From NCBI GenBank assembly GCA_029432815.1, contig JAROBA010000023.1:26656-90655 (forward strand): DNA of 64,000 nucleotides, in the 5' to 3' direction. Positions 15,781 through 24,261 of the stretch are shown one piece after another. The stretch comes from Pontiellaceae bacterium B1224 (lineage in GTDB: Bacteria > Verrucomicrobiota > Kiritimatiellia > Kiritimatiellales > Pontiellaceae). Every line of letters begins with the position of its first letter. The first letter of the stretch is position 1. A program made the position numbers and the translations under genes. The notes below the pieces were generated by a model. That model ran no database searches. It saw only the letters and a program-made list of their open reading frames with translations, and was not told the origin of the DNA.

Positions 15781-17550
15781 TCAAAATGCCTGCCCCAGAC
15801 TGATGTAAAACTGGAGCCGGTCCGCCTGCGTGGAGTCTGGGTTGAGCGGATAGGCCAGATCAAATCGCAACGGCCCGATGGGCGTAAACCACCGCACACC
15901 GACCCCGGCGCCATAGCGCATTAAATCGTTCATCGATTCTTCCACCAGATCGTTGTAAACGGTGCCGCCATCCACAAAAAGCACATAGCCCAATCGTCTA
16001 CCCGGTTGCAAACGCAGCTCTGCAGAAAATTCCAGCAGCTTATTCCCTCCGGTCGGTGTGCCGTCCAGCTTCGGGCCAACCTGCTGATATTCATAGCCCC
16101 GAATCGAACCGCCCCCGCCCGCATAATACCGCTCATCGGCCGGCACGGATTCAATACTCGTCCCATCAATGCTCCCCAGCGCCAGACGGACCGCCGTGGA
16201 GAGGCGGTAGCGATCCCATAGCAAATGATAATCGCGCCCTTCGACATAACTTTTCAGATAGTTTTCCGTCCCCATCGTATCCTGATTCCAGGAAGTCAGA
16301 CCGAAAAACTGCCGCCCTTTGACGGGATTCAATCGGTCGTTCCGGAAATCCAAATCCACCTGCAGGGGAAAAAACACATAGGAATATTCGTCCTCATCGC
16401 CAAACTGCTCCACCAGCGAATAGTTATATCCGGCCCCGACGCCCCCTTGAATTTTCGGCGTGAAATCGCGCAGCACCATCGCCGAGCCCTTCACCTTTTT
16501 AGACTCGTAGGCATCGGGGGTTTCATAACTGAGTTCAAGATTCAGCACGAGCGACTGGTTCGCATCGAGAAAACCCGCCCGAGTCAGTTTTGAATCCCAT
16601 ATCAGCTCGATCGGACTGCCTTCAAGCGAGGTTTCGAAACGTTCTCCGCCACCGAATATATTCCGATTCTCCCAGAACACTTTCGCGCCCGGCCCGACAT
16701 CGGAATAGTTGACCCCCAGCCTGATCGTACGGAGACTTCGTTCGTTTAAACGAATTCGTATCGGGATGGAATTCGTGTTGCTCGCGGCCTCTTCCGGCTC
16801 CACGCGGGCCGAGCCAAACTGCCCCGTTCCCAACAAACTGGTCTCAAAATCGCGCACCAGCTGTGAATCGTATCGCGCGCCGGTTTTCCATGGTATCTGC
16901 CGATCAATATATTTCGAGGGCAGTGTTTCCAGCCCCTCAATCTGCGCCGGCCCGAAAAAGGAGAGCTGCCTCTGGTCAAACTCCAGCAGGAGATCCACCA
17001 CTTTTGCTTCGCGGTCCACCGTAATCTCCCGACGGTTCAGCACCGCGAACGGATACCCCCGCCGATTCAGCTGCTGAATGATGCTTTTCTGTTCCTCAAA
17101 AACATTGGCCGCAACCACCTTTTGCTTACGCCGTACCACCGGTTTAATTTTATCCAGCTTTTCATCCGGATCCCCGACGAAACGAACCTCCACATTCCGG
17201 AAGCGGTACTGCTCGCCCAGCTCCACCCGCAAAGTTACACGCATCGGATCGCGAGCGGTATCAATGTCAAACGCAACGGTTCCATCATAATAACCGCTTG
17301 ATTCAAGAATCGCTTCGATCAGCGGAATATCCTTTTCAATCCGGCGGCGGAGCTGCCCCTCCGTCGAGGGCGGACGCTTGCGCATTTTGACCGACCGGGC
17401 CGTATTCTTGATCGACCGCTCCACAGAATTATCCGAAGCCCCTTTAATCTTTATCTTGTATTCAACCCCTTCCGGTTCCGCAAACACGAACACGACCGTG
17501 CATAACCATGCAAAACCAATCCCTGTCGCTCGCTGTAACCATCTGTTCAT
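15781..17550 (-). CDS. tamA: TamA/Omp85-family outer-membrane barrel with POTRA repeats
   Basis: 589 residues from ATG 17550, whose N-terminus is a signal peptide ending VFVFA. An in-frame ATG at 17574 is possible, but the shorter form gives a cleaner signal and a GGAAG site. Residues ~25-290 look like POTRA domains (VTLRVELGEQYRFRNVEVRF). The rest is a 16-strand-type barrel with GGxxRGYEYQQVG and GVGVRWFTPIGPLRFDLAYP, ending FYISLGQAF with terminal Phe. The length is close to E. coli TamA. Immediate coupling to tamB supports TamA rather than BamA. Confidence 0.9.
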   Translation of the reverse strand: MNRWLQRATGIGFAWLCTVVFVFAEPEGVEYKIKIKGASDNSVERSIKNTARSVKMRKRPPSTEGQLRRRIEKDIPLIEAILESSGYYDGTVAFDIDTARDPMRVTLRVELGEQYRFRNVEVRFVGDPDEKLDKIKPVVRRKQKVVAANVFEEQKSIIQQLNRRGYPFAVLNRREITVDREAKVVDLLLEFDQRQLSFFGPAQIEGLETLPSKYIDRQIPWKTGARYDSQLVRDFETSLLGTGQFGSARVEPEEAASNTNSIPIRIRLNERSLRTIRLGVNYSDVGPGAKVFWENRNIFGGGERFETSLEGSPIELIWDSKLTRAGFLDANQSLVLNLELSYETPDAYESKKVKGSAMVLRDFTPKIQGGVGAGYNYSLVEQFGDEDEYSYVFFPLQVDLDFRNDRLNPVKGRQFFGLTSWNQDTMGTENYLKSYVEGRDYHLLWDRYRLSTAVRLALGSIDGTSIESVPADERYYAGGGGSIRGYEYQQVGPKLDGTPTGGNKLLEFSAELRLQPGRRLGYVLFVDGGTVYNDLVEESMNDLMRYGAGVGVRWFTPIGPLRFDLAYPLNPDSTQADRLQFYISLGQAF

Positions 17551-17615
17551 AATCTTCCAGAGAGCGTATGTCATTCACCTTGAAATTTACAACTTAAAGC
17601 TCAACACTTGATCCC

Positions 17616-18365
17616 ATGAAAATTGGTATCTGCGAATGGAATATTCCCCACAAAGAAACCGCCGCCCGCTTCGAATGGGCCGCACAGGCCGGTCTCCAGG
17701 GATTGGAAATCGACCTTGAAAACGCCGGCGGTAACGAAGCCCGCTTCCGCGATCTTTCCAACCATTGGAACCTCGAACTTCCAACCCTTGGAATCAATGC
17801 CTGCTGCAACCACAGTATGTGCGATCCCGCTGAATTTGAGTTTCTGAAAAGTGAATTCGAAAGCGCCGTTAAAACCGCCGTCGAACTGGGCATCCCGAAA
17901 CTGCAGGTGCCGAGCTTTGTCAAAAGCTTCATCGAAACCGACGCCGATTTTGAACAAACCGTGCAGTGTTTTCAACAGCTCTGCAAACTCGCCGAAGGCA
18001 CCGGCCTCCTCATCGGCACCGAAAACGCCCTCTCTGCCGAAAAGCAGCTTGAACTGCTCGACCGCGTCGACTCCGACCAGCTGAAAATATATTTCGACAC
18101 CCGCAACGCCTTTGCCATGAGCAGGCTCGACTCCGCCGAAATTCTCGAAACGCTCTATCCCCACATTTGCGAAGTGCACATTAAAGACGGGACCGACAAC
18201 GGCCCCTCCCAACCATTGGGCAAAGGCAACTCCGGATTTTTCCAATGTCTGGAAATCCTCGCCGCCAAAAACTACACCGGCTGGCTCCTGCTCGAAAACG
18301 AATATACCACCCTCCAAGCCTGCCAAACCGATATTCAAACCACTCGATCGGCACTTAACATTTAA
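17616..18365 (+). CDS. Sugar phosphate isomerase/epimerase-like TIM barrel
   Basis: 249 residues of the xylose-isomerase-like (AP endonuclease 2) TIM-barrel family: MKIGICEWN at the start, TENALSAE and the metal-ligand-type segments YFDTRNAF, CEVHIKDG and WLLLENEY later. The substrate is unknown. The start has no Shine-Dalgarno; TGATCCC precedes the ATG, as in the next gene. It carries two exact and several partial copies of the 15-bp palindrome, an unusual load for a 750-bp gene. Divergent from tamA; followed 10 bp later by the TIGR00725 gene. Confidence 0.8.
   Translation: MKIGICEWNIPHKETAARFEWAAQAGLQGLEIDLENAGGNEARFRDLSNHWNLELPTLGINACCNHSMCDPAEFEFLKSEFESAVKTAVELGIPKLQVPSFVKSFIETDADFEQTVQCFQQLCKLAEGTGLLIGTENALSAEKQLELLDRVDSDQLKIYFDTRNAFAMSRLDSAEILETLYPHICEVHIKDGTDNGPSQPLGKGNSGFFQCLEILAAKNYTGWLLLENEYTTLQACQTDIQTTRSALNI
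17756..17793. repeat. Pair of 15-bp palindromes in the isomerase gene
   Basis: TTCCAACCATTGGAA (17756-17770) and TTCCAACCCTTGGAA (17779-17793), 8 bp apart, both with exact arms. In frame they code LSNHWN and LPTLGIN. A one-mismatch copy lies 48 bp upstream (17694-17708, coding LQGLEI). Confidence 0.85.
18240..18254. repeat. 15-bp palindrome near the end of the isomerase gene
   Basis: TTCCAATGTCTGGAA, exact arms, coding FQCLEI. A related but shorter dyad, CCCAACCATTGGG, lies ~28 bp upstream. Confidence 0.8.
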
Positions 18366-18375
18366 AACTGATCCC

Positions 18376-18849
18376 ATGAAACTACACATCGGAGTGCTCG
18401 GTCCGAACACCACCACCGACGAGCAATATCAGCTTGGGCTCGAAGTTGGAGCCGCGATTGCCGAAGCCGGGGCCGTGCTGTTTTGCGGCGGACTCGGCGG
18501 AATGATGCGCGCCGCCGCCGAAGGCGCAAAGTCTGCCGGCGGCCAAACCGTCGGCATGCTTCCAGGCATTGAAAAAGAAGACGCCAACGAATTTATCGAC
18601 ATTGCCATCCCCACCGACCTCGGGGCCTACCGCAACGCCCTGCTCGTCCGTGCGTGCGATGCCGTCATCGCCGTGCACGGCGAATACGGCACCCTCTCCG
18701 AAATCGCCTTCGCCCTGCGCCTCGGCGTCCCCGTCGTTGGCCTCCACACCTGGTCCGTTTCCAAAGACGGCACCCCCGACCCCGGCATCCGCGTTGCGAA
18801 CTCCGCCGAAGAAGCCATCCGGCTTGCAACCCAACTGGCGAAAACATGA
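18376..18849 (+). CDS. TIGR00725/LOG-like Rossmann protein
   Basis: 157 residues resembling the TIGR00725 family of SLOG/lysine-decarboxylase-like proteins. GGLGGMMRAAAEGAKSAGG is the nucleotide-binding glycine segment, and AVHGEYGTLSEIAFALRLG matches the PGGxGTxxE-type motif. LOG relatives release cytokinin-like bases from nucleotides, but for this subfamily the substrate is unknown. The start again follows TGATCCC instead of a Shine-Dalgarno. The stop overlaps the next gene by 4 bp. Confidence 0.8.
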   Translation: MKLHIGVLGPNTTTDEQYQLGLEVGAAIAEAGAVLFCGGLGGMMRAAAEGAKSAGGQTVGMLPGIEKEDANEFIDIAIPTDLGAYRNALLVRACDAVIAVHGEYGTLSEIAFALRLGVPVVGLHTWSVSKDGTPDPGIRVANSAEEAIRLATQLAKT

Positions 18850-19112
18850 ATCTTCTGATCTACATTACGCTCACCGCCAACCTCGTCGCTTTTGTTCAGA
18901 TGGCGATCGACAAGCGGCTGGCGGTTAAACAAAAGAGCCGCATCTCCGAAGCCCAGCTGATTGCCCCCACCCTGTTCGGCGGTTTCCCGGGCGTCCTGCT
19001 CGGCATGCTGGTATTCCGACATAAAACAAAGAAGACCAGCTTCCAGCTCAAGCTGGCACTGGCCCTCTTTCTATTCTTCGGAATCGCGTATTTTGTTGTG
19101 AAACGGGTGTAG
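18846..19112 (+). CDS. DUF1294-type small inner-membrane protein
   Basis: 88 residues with two to three hydrophobic helices and the family segment MAIDKRLAVKQKSRISEAQL ... GGFPGVLLGMLVFRHKTKK ... SFQ. It starts in the stop codon of the preceding gene (ATGA), so it is translationally coupled. Function unknown. Convergent with the Fic gene, with only 11 bp between stops. Confidence 0.8.
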   Translation: MNLLIYITLTANLVAFVQMAIDKRLAVKQKSRISEAQLIAPTLFGGFPGVLLGMLVFRHKTKKTSFQLKLALALFLFFGIAYFVVKRV

Positions 19113-19123
19113 CGGATTCAAAA

Positions 19124-20092
19124 TCACTCTGAATCCACAAACCGATAAACCGCCGTTCGGCGGTCGCCGGTGCGGAGGAGCAAACCCGCGTCCGTTCCCC
19201 ACTTCAGATCCCGGCTGGCGGTGACAGGGGAGATGGTTTTGAAAAGTTGGAGATATTCCTTGCGGGTAAAGGTTTCTTTTCCAAGCTGTTGTTTTGCTAA
19301 GTCCAGTCGCTCTTCCACTGTGTTTGTGGTAGACCAATCGGCTTTCCAAAGGTTGGAAATAGAGCGTTGGATTTGCCGGAGGATGAATTCCACAAAACAG
19401 GCGCTGTTGCCCGAGTCCTGAGCTTCGCGGATGCAGGCATAGTATTCCGGCCGATGTTCAAAGATCATCGATTCCACATCGAGGAACTCAAAGACAGGGT
19501 GGTATTCCATCAGCAGCCGGGTTTGCCAGAGGCGCGCCGTTCGACCGTTTCCATCGCCAAAGGGATGGATATTCACAAACTCAAAATGGAAACGGACGGA
19601 TTTCAGCAGAGTAGAATCATCACTTTCGCGCAGGTAAGTAAATAAACCCTCCATCAGCTCAGGAACCAAATCCTGATGAGGCATCAGACGGGTTCGGTTT
19701 TCAGAAACATACACCTCGACCGGTCCCTTTCGGAAATGGCCAGGATTAAGGATCAAACCGTGCCCCATCAGCTGAGCGTGAGCAGATAACAAGGATTCAA
19801 TGGAAGCGTGATCAAAGGATGCAAGCGAGGCGTAGGCCTTCAGCGCATTTCGAACCTCAATCTGCTCCAGCTCGGAAACGGGAACCCGCTTCCCTTCAGC
19901 GATGGCATCCACCTGAGCCACGGAGCACGTATTGCCTTCAATCCCCACCGACCCCTGAATCGTCCGCACCCGGTTATTATGACGCAGCTTCGGCGAAGGA
20001 TTGGCCAAGGCCAATCCTTCCACCCGCCCCACCAACCCGGAAATTTCCATCATCAAATTAACAATGGAAGGACTCAGTTCGCATGGAAGCAT
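19124..20092 (-). CDS. Fic-domain protein with N-terminal inhibitory motif
   Basis: 322 residues. The Fic core HPFGDGNGR at 176-184 has the catalytic His and phosphate-binding residues of AMP-transferring Fic enzymes. SVGIEG at 48-53 matches the inhibitory S/TxxxE(G/N) helix motif of class II Fic proteins, so it is probably autoinhibited. The C-terminus looks like a winged helix (FTRKEYLQLFKTISPVTASR), suggesting DNA binding. I chose ATG 20092 (GGGGTG upstream); a GTG at 20101 is also possible. Two 21-bp operator-like repeats flank its -35 box. No antitoxin gene is adjacent. Target unknown. Confidence 0.88.
   Translation of the reverse strand: MLPCELSPSIVNLMMEISGLVGRVEGLALANPSPKLRHNNRVRTIQGSVGIEGNTCSVAQVDAIAEGKRVPVSELEQIEVRNALKAYASLASFDHASIESLLSAHAQLMGHGLILNPGHFRKGPVEVYVSENRTRLMPHQDLVPELMEGLFTYLRESDDSTLLKSVRFHFEFVNIHPFGDGNGRTARLWQTRLLMEYHPVFEFLDVESMIFEHRPEYYACIREAQDSGNSACFVEFILRQIQRSISNLWKADWSTTNTVEERLDLAKQQLGKETFTRKEYLQLFKTISPVTASRDLKWGTDAGLLLRTGDRRTAVYRFVDSE
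19344..19358. repeat. 15-bp palindrome inside the Fic gene
   Basis: TTCCAAAGGTTGGAA with exact arms, coding SNLWKA near residue 245, between the Fic core and the winged-helix-like tail. Confidence 0.8.
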
Positions 20093-20111
20093 TTCTTTCA
20101 CACCCCGCTTA

Positions 20112-20160
20112 TAGCATCAAATGATACTATCATGTCAATTAGTATCAAATGATATTATCA
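20112..20160 (-). promoter_or_regulatory. Tandem 21-bp operator flanking the Fic promoter -35
   Basis: TAGCATCAAATGATACTATCA (20112-20132 on +, one base over twenty, 21 bp) recurs at 20140-20160 with two changes. The 7-bp gap holds TGTCAA, which is TTGACA on the coding strand, a perfect -35; TATAAG or CTATAA near 20110 can serve as -10. Each copy contains the dyad TATCA-TT-TGATR. The geometry fits repression of the Fic gene, perhaps by its own winged-helix tail. Confidence 0.7.
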
Positions 20161-20173
20161 TTCAGTTGATGCT

Positions 20174-20201
20174 AAAAAAGCGGAGCCGGGGCCCCGCTTT
20201 T
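20174..20201 (-). terminator. Intrinsic terminator downstream of pgi
   Basis: Hairpin with AAAAGCGG/CCGCTTTT outer arms around a GC-rich centre, followed on the minus strand by TTTTTT. It ends the pgi transcript before the Fic promoter. Confidence 0.75.
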
Positions 20202-20206
20202 CCTGA

Positions 20207-20270
20207 GTAGGATGAAGGCTCCAGCCTCGTCCATTTCTGTCGAATGGTCGGAGCTGGAGCTCCAACCTAC
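20207..20270. repeat. REP/BIME-like element whose CTAC boundary forms the pgi stop
   Basis: Begins GTAG and ends CTAC. The arms pair along GGCTCCAGC.../GGAGCTGGAGC with an inner CCATT/AATGG stem. On the minus strand its GTAG gives the TAG stop of pgi (20269-20267). Same class as the elements at 10785 and 11445. Confidence 0.6.
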
Positions 20271-21880
20271 TTATTCGCGCGGAAGTATTCGATGAGCGCG
20301 TTGGTGGAGGAGTCGTGCTTGAGCTCGCTGTTGCCTTCGAGCTCGGGGAGGATTTCCGCCGCGAGGATTTTTCCAAGCTGCACGCCCCATTGGTCGAAGG
20401 AATAAATATCCCAGATGATGCCCTGCACGAAGATCTTGTGTTCGTAGAGCGCAACGAGCTGACCGAGCACGGACGGCGTGAGCTTTTCAGCCATAATGCT
20501 ATTGGTCGGGCGGTTGCCTTCGAAGGTTTTGTGCGGGATCAGTTCTGCGGGCACGCCATCCGCTTTCAGCGACTCGGCAGTTTTTCCAAACGCCAGCGCT
20601 TCGGTCTGCGCAAAGAAGTTGGCCATCAGTTTCACATGGTGATCGCCGATCGGATTCTGCGATTTGCAGAAGGCGAGGAAGTCGCACGGGATCAGTTTGG
20701 TGCCTTGGTGGATCAGCTGATAGAACGCGTGCTGGCCATTGGTGCCGGGCTCGCCCCAAATGACCGGGCCGGTCTGCCATTCCACTTTTTCGCCGTCGCG
20801 CGTGATGTATTTGCCGTTCGATTCCATGTCGCCCTGCTGGAAGTAGGCTGCAAAACGGGAGAGATATTGATCGTACGGCAGAATGGCCTGCGATTCCGCG
20901 CCGAAGAAATTGTTATACCAGATGCCGAGTAGCGCGAGGATGACCGGCATGTTTTCAGCAAACGGAGCGGTACGGAAGTGCGTGTCCATTTTATGGTAGC
21001 CGGCAAGCAGCTCGGTAAAGTTTTCCGGGCCGATGGCCAGCATGTTCGGCAGACCGATGGCGGAAGTCAGTGAATAGCGACCGCCCACCCAGTCCCAAAA
21101 GGCGAACATGTTGGCGGTGTCGATTCCGAATTCGGAAACCGCATCGGCGTTGGTGGAGAGCGCCACGAAATGTTTAGCAATGGCCGCGTCGTCCTTCAAC
21201 GATTCCAGACACCAGGCGCGCGCGCTGTGCGCATTCGTCATGGTTTCCTGGGTGGTGAAGGTTTTGGAGGCGACGATGAAGAGGGTTTCGTCGGCTTCCA
21301 ATCCATGGAGGGCTTCAGCGATGTGTGTGCCGTCGACATTGGAAACAAAGACAAAATTGAGGTCGCGCTGGCTGTAGGCTTTGAGGGCTTCGTAGGCCAT
21401 GACGGGGCCGAGATCGGACCCGCCGATGCCGACGTTTACGATATTTTTGATCGGCTTGCCCGTGTAGCCTTTCCATTCGCCGGAGCGGACTTTATTGGAA
21501 AATGCGGCCATTTGGTCGAGCACGGCGTGCACTTCAGGAATAACATTTTCGCCATCAACTTCAATGACCGCATCTTTCGGAGCGCGGAGGGCTACGTGGA
21601 GCACAGAGCGGTCTTCGGTGGCGTTGATCTTTTCGCCGGTAAACATGGCTTCGATCCATTTCTTCAGATCGGCCGATTCGGCCAGTGCCACCAGTTTTTC
21701 CATTGTTTCGGCGGTAATTCGGTTTTTGGAGTAGTCCAGCAGCAGGTCTTCGGCCTTGAGAGTAAACGCGGCAGCACGGGCTTTATCCCCAAAAAGATCG
21801 CGCAAATGTGTGTCTTTTATTTCGGAAAAGTGGCTTTCGAGTGCTTTCCATTCTGAACGTTCTGTCAATTTAGTGGTCAT
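20267..21880 (-). CDS. pgi: Glucose-6-phosphate isomerase
   Basis: 537 residues, the size of E. coli Pgi. It interconverts glucose-6-phosphate and fructose-6-phosphate in glycolysis and gluconeogenesis. Family segments are clear: [31 protein letters not shown] (read here as [12 protein letters not shown]), [38 protein letters not shown] and [20 protein letters not shown] chose ATG 21880 with AGGAG upstream; the frame is open further upstream but has no ribosome site and no family similarity. The stop TAG lies in a REP-like element, followed by an intrinsic terminator. Divergent from the Prc protease gene. Confidence 0.97.
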   Translation of the reverse strand: MTTKLTERSEWKALESHFSEIKDTHLRDLFGDKARAAAFTLKAEDLLLDYSKNRITAETMEKLVALAESADLKKWIEAMFTGEKINATEDRSVLHVALRAPKDAVIEVDGENVIPEVHAVLDQMAAFSNKVRSGEWKGYTGKPIKNIVNVGIGGSDLGPVMAYEALKAYSQRDLNFVFVSNVDGTHIAEALHGLEADETLFIVASKTFTTQETMTNAHSARAWCLESLKDDAAIAKHFVALSTNADAVSEFGIDTANMFAFWDWVGGRYSLTSAIGLPNMLAIGPENFTELLAGYHKMDTHFRTAPFAENMPVILALLGIWYNNFFGAESQAILPYDQYLSRFAAYFQQGDMESNGKYITRDGEKVEWQTGPVIWGEPGTNGQHAFYQLIHQGTKLIPCDFLAFCKSQNPIGDHHVKLMANFFAQTEALAFGKTAESLKADGVPAELIPHKTFEGNRPTNSIMAEKLTPSVLGQLVALYEHKIFVQGIIWDIYSFDQWGVQLGKILAAEILPELEGNSELKHDSSTNALIEYFRANK

Positions 21881-22039
21881 AAAATACTCCTGGTTCCTCG
21901 GTTTAGGTTGCGCAAAATTACAGGCATTCGAACACGGGTTGAAGGGAAAAACAAAGGAATCTATGCCTTGTTGCGGCTTGTTTTGGAAATGGCCACCCGA
22001 TATGGTATTTGTTCCTATATTGCGACAAAAAGGATTTCT

Positions 22040-24181
22040 ATGAGAGTTAAGACAACGTTGACAGTCCTCCTCCTGGCGGCTCTTCCAATGATTGGAACCG
22101 CCGAACTGGAAAAAAGCGACCTGGATGTAAAGAAAATCAGCCGGACGGTGGCCTATTCCCTGCCGGTCTTTCACCTCAATGAGTGGGAGATGAATGAGGG
22201 CATCTCAACCAATGCGTTCAATCTGTTTATCAATTCGCTCGATCCCGCGCGCAGCTATTTCCTGCAATCGGATATCGATGCGTTCAGCGAAGACGCCGAC
22301 AGCCTGCACAAACGCCTGCGCAAAGGGGACATCGAATTCGCCCGCCAGGTCTACGAAGTTCTGATGGAGCGCATTGAAAACCGCATCGTTTTTGCGGAGC
22401 AGCAACTGGAAAAAGGATTCGACATCAACGTCCAGGAAGATTTTCTATGGGACCGCAAGAACGCTCCCTGGGCCCAGAATGAAGCAGAGTGGGATGACAT
22501 CTGGCGCAAGCGTCTTAAAAACGAATATATCGCCCGTCTTGTCTCGAAAGAAGTGTACGATTCCGAGGAAACCAATGCCGTTGAAACAGTTTCCAGCAAT
22601 GCGGTGGCTACGGCTGAAACAGAATCCTCCAACACCGTGGCAGAAGTGGAATATGACGAAGAGCTGGAAGATGCGAATCTCAGCCCCGAAGAGTTTATTC
22701 TCCAGCGCTATAAGCAGTTTCAGCTGACGATGGAATCGTTCGATGAAGAGATGCTGCTGCAACGCTACCTCTCCTCTTTCTCGCTCGTATATGACCCGCA
22801 CTCCGACTATATGTCGCCCAGCAGCGTGGAAGATTTTGATATCAACATGAAACTCTCGCTGGTGGGTATCGGCGCAATGCTCCGCCCCGACGAAGGCACG
22901 GCACGCATTGTCCGCATCATTCCCGGCGGTCCGGCCGATCAGGATGGCCGCCTGAAAGCCGGCGATAAAATCGTGGCGGTGGCACAGGGCGATGAAGAGC
23001 CGGTGAGTATTCTGCACTGGCCGCTGTATAAGGCCGTACGCCTCATCCGCGGCGAACTCGACACCACCGTGGTGCTGACTGTGATCCCGGCCTCCGACCG
23101 CTCCGGCTCGCGCACGAAAAAGATCGATATTGTTCGCGACGAAGTGAAACTCGAAGAGCAGGCCGCCAAGAGCGAAGTGAAGGAGCTCGATCTGGGCGAC
23201 GGCCAAATGCGCCGACTCGGCGTGATTACGCTGCCCGACTTTTATGCCGACTTTAATGCGACCAGCAAAAACATGAAGGATGCCCGCCGGGCCTCGACCG
23301 ATGTCCGCAATCTGATCCGGGACCTGATGCGCGAAGGTATTGAAGGATTGATTCTAGACCTGCGCAACAATGGCGGAGGTTCGTTGGTTGAAGCCATTGA
23401 AATTTCAGGCCTCTTCATATCATCCGGCCCGATCGTGCAGGTGAAAGAGAACAAAGGTGTTCAGGTGCTGCCCGATGCCGACCCCACCGTTGAATATGAC
23501 GGACCGATGATTGTGCTCGTTAACCGCCTCAGTGCATCGGCTTCGGAAATTCTCGCCGCCGCACTGCAGGATTATAAACGAGCCATCATTGTCGGCGACA
23601 GTCAGACTCACGGCAAAGGCACCGTTCAGACCCTGATGCCGCTGGGCGACCGCAAAGGATCGCTCAAACTGACCACGGCCGGCTTCTATCGCATCAACGG
23701 CGGCTCCACGCAGCTGAAAGGTGTTACGCCGGACATCATTATCCCGTCCTACCTGGATGTCATGGATCTCGGCGAAGATTCGCTGGAACATGCCCTGCCT
23801 TGGGATAACGTTCGCCCCGCCATGTATCGCGCCGGAAAAGGATTTGAAAAACAGATTCCGGTCCTTAGCGAACAATCGACCGAACGCCTGGAAGCCAACG
23901 AAGAGTTTCAGGTTTTTCTAACCCGTCGCGACCGGCTGAAAGAGCGCTTCGAAACCAAAACGGTCTCGCTCTCTCTGGCCGACCGACTGGCCGAAGCTGA
24001 AGCTGAAAAAGAGCTGGATGATATTCAATCCGGCGCTTTCCTCGCGGACGAAGATGAGGATGAAGCTGCTGCCCCGGATCTGATCCTCGATGAGACGCTC
24101 GCAATTCTTTCCGATATGATCGACATGAACAGGCTCGGCACTGAATCAGAAATGCTGGCACCCAACCTCAGCGAAAACTAA
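22040..24181 (+). CDS. prc: Carboxy-terminal processing protease (Prc/Tsp, S41 family)
   Basis: 713 residues. A signal peptide ([21 protein letters not shown]) is followed by the Prc N-terminal domain, a PDZ domain at ~267-363 and the S41 protease fold at ~393-573. The catalytic Ser lies in SASASEIL and the Lys in THGKGTVQ, the Ser/Lys dyad of Tsp. A Ser/Ala/Glu-rich insert at ~180-215 is probably flexible. It degrades or trims periplasmic proteins from the C-terminus. ATG 22040 has AAGGA upstream and gives the signal peptide directly. An exact 15-bp palindrome copy lies within the signal-peptide codons. Confidence 0.92.
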   Translation: MRVKTTLTVLLLAALPMIGTAELEKSDLDVKKISRTVAYSLPVFHLNEWEMNEGISTNAFNLFINSLDPARSYFLQSDIDAFSEDADSLHKRLRKGDIEFARQVYEVLMERIENRIVFAEQQLEKGFDINVQEDFLWDRKNAPWAQNEAEWDDIWRKRLKNEYIARLVSKEVYDSEETNAVETVSSNAVATAETESSNTVAEVEYDEELEDANLSPEEFILQRYKQFQLTMESFDEEMLLQRYLSSFSLVYDPHSDYMSPSSVEDFDINMKLSLVGIGAMLRPDEGTARIVRIIPGGPADQDGRLKAGDKIVAVAQGDEEPVSILHWPLYKAVRLIRGELDTTVVLTVIPASDRSGSRTKKIDIVRDEVKLEEQAAKSEVKELDLGDGQMRRLGVITLPDFYADFNATSKNMKDARRASTDVRNLIRDLMREGIEGLILDLRNNGGGSLVEAIEISGLFISSGPIVQVKENKGVQVLPDADPTVEYDGPMIVLVNRLSASASEILAAALQDYKRAIIVGDSQTHGKGTVQTLMPLGDRKGSLKLTTAGFYRINGGSTQLKGVTPDIIIPSYLDVMDLGEDSLEHALPWDNVRPAMYRAGKGFEKQIPVLSEQSTERLEANEEFQVFLTRRDRLKERFETKTVSLSLADRLAEAEAEKELDDIQSGAFLADEDEDEAAAPDLILDETLAILSDMIDMNRLGTESEMLAPNLSEN
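22083..22097. repeat. 15-bp palindrome in the Prc signal peptide
   Basis: TTCCAATGATTGGAA, exact arms, coding LPMIGT at the end of the signal peptide hydrophobic core, a position that tolerates substitution. Confidence 0.85.
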
Positions 24182-24185
24182 ACCT

Positions 24186-24201
24186 CAGCATTCGAATGCT
24201 G
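24186..24201. repeat. Perfect 16-bp palindrome after the prc stop
   Basis: CAGCATTCGAATGCTG reads the same on both strands and lies 4 bp after the prc stop. CCTCA and TGAGG further out may extend it. It differs from the 15-bp family. It could be an extra stem ahead of the terminator. Confidence 0.6.
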
Positions 24202-24211
24202 TAAACATGAG

Positions 24212-24253
24212 GCAAAATGATTTCTCCCATCCTGTATAGGAAAATCATTTTGC
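24212..24253. terminator. Bidirectional terminator between prc and mscS
   Basis: GCAAAATGATTT (24212-24223) and AAATCATTTTGC (24242-24253) are perfect 12-bp inverted arms with an 18-nt loop, between two convergent genes. The A/T-rich outer stem suits termination from either side. Confidence 0.65.
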
Positions 24254-24261
24254 GAAACCGA

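Noticed and set aside
21908..22039. N-terminal extension of Prc by 44 codons
   Set aside because: The extension would bury the signal peptide; ATG 22040 has its own ribosome site.
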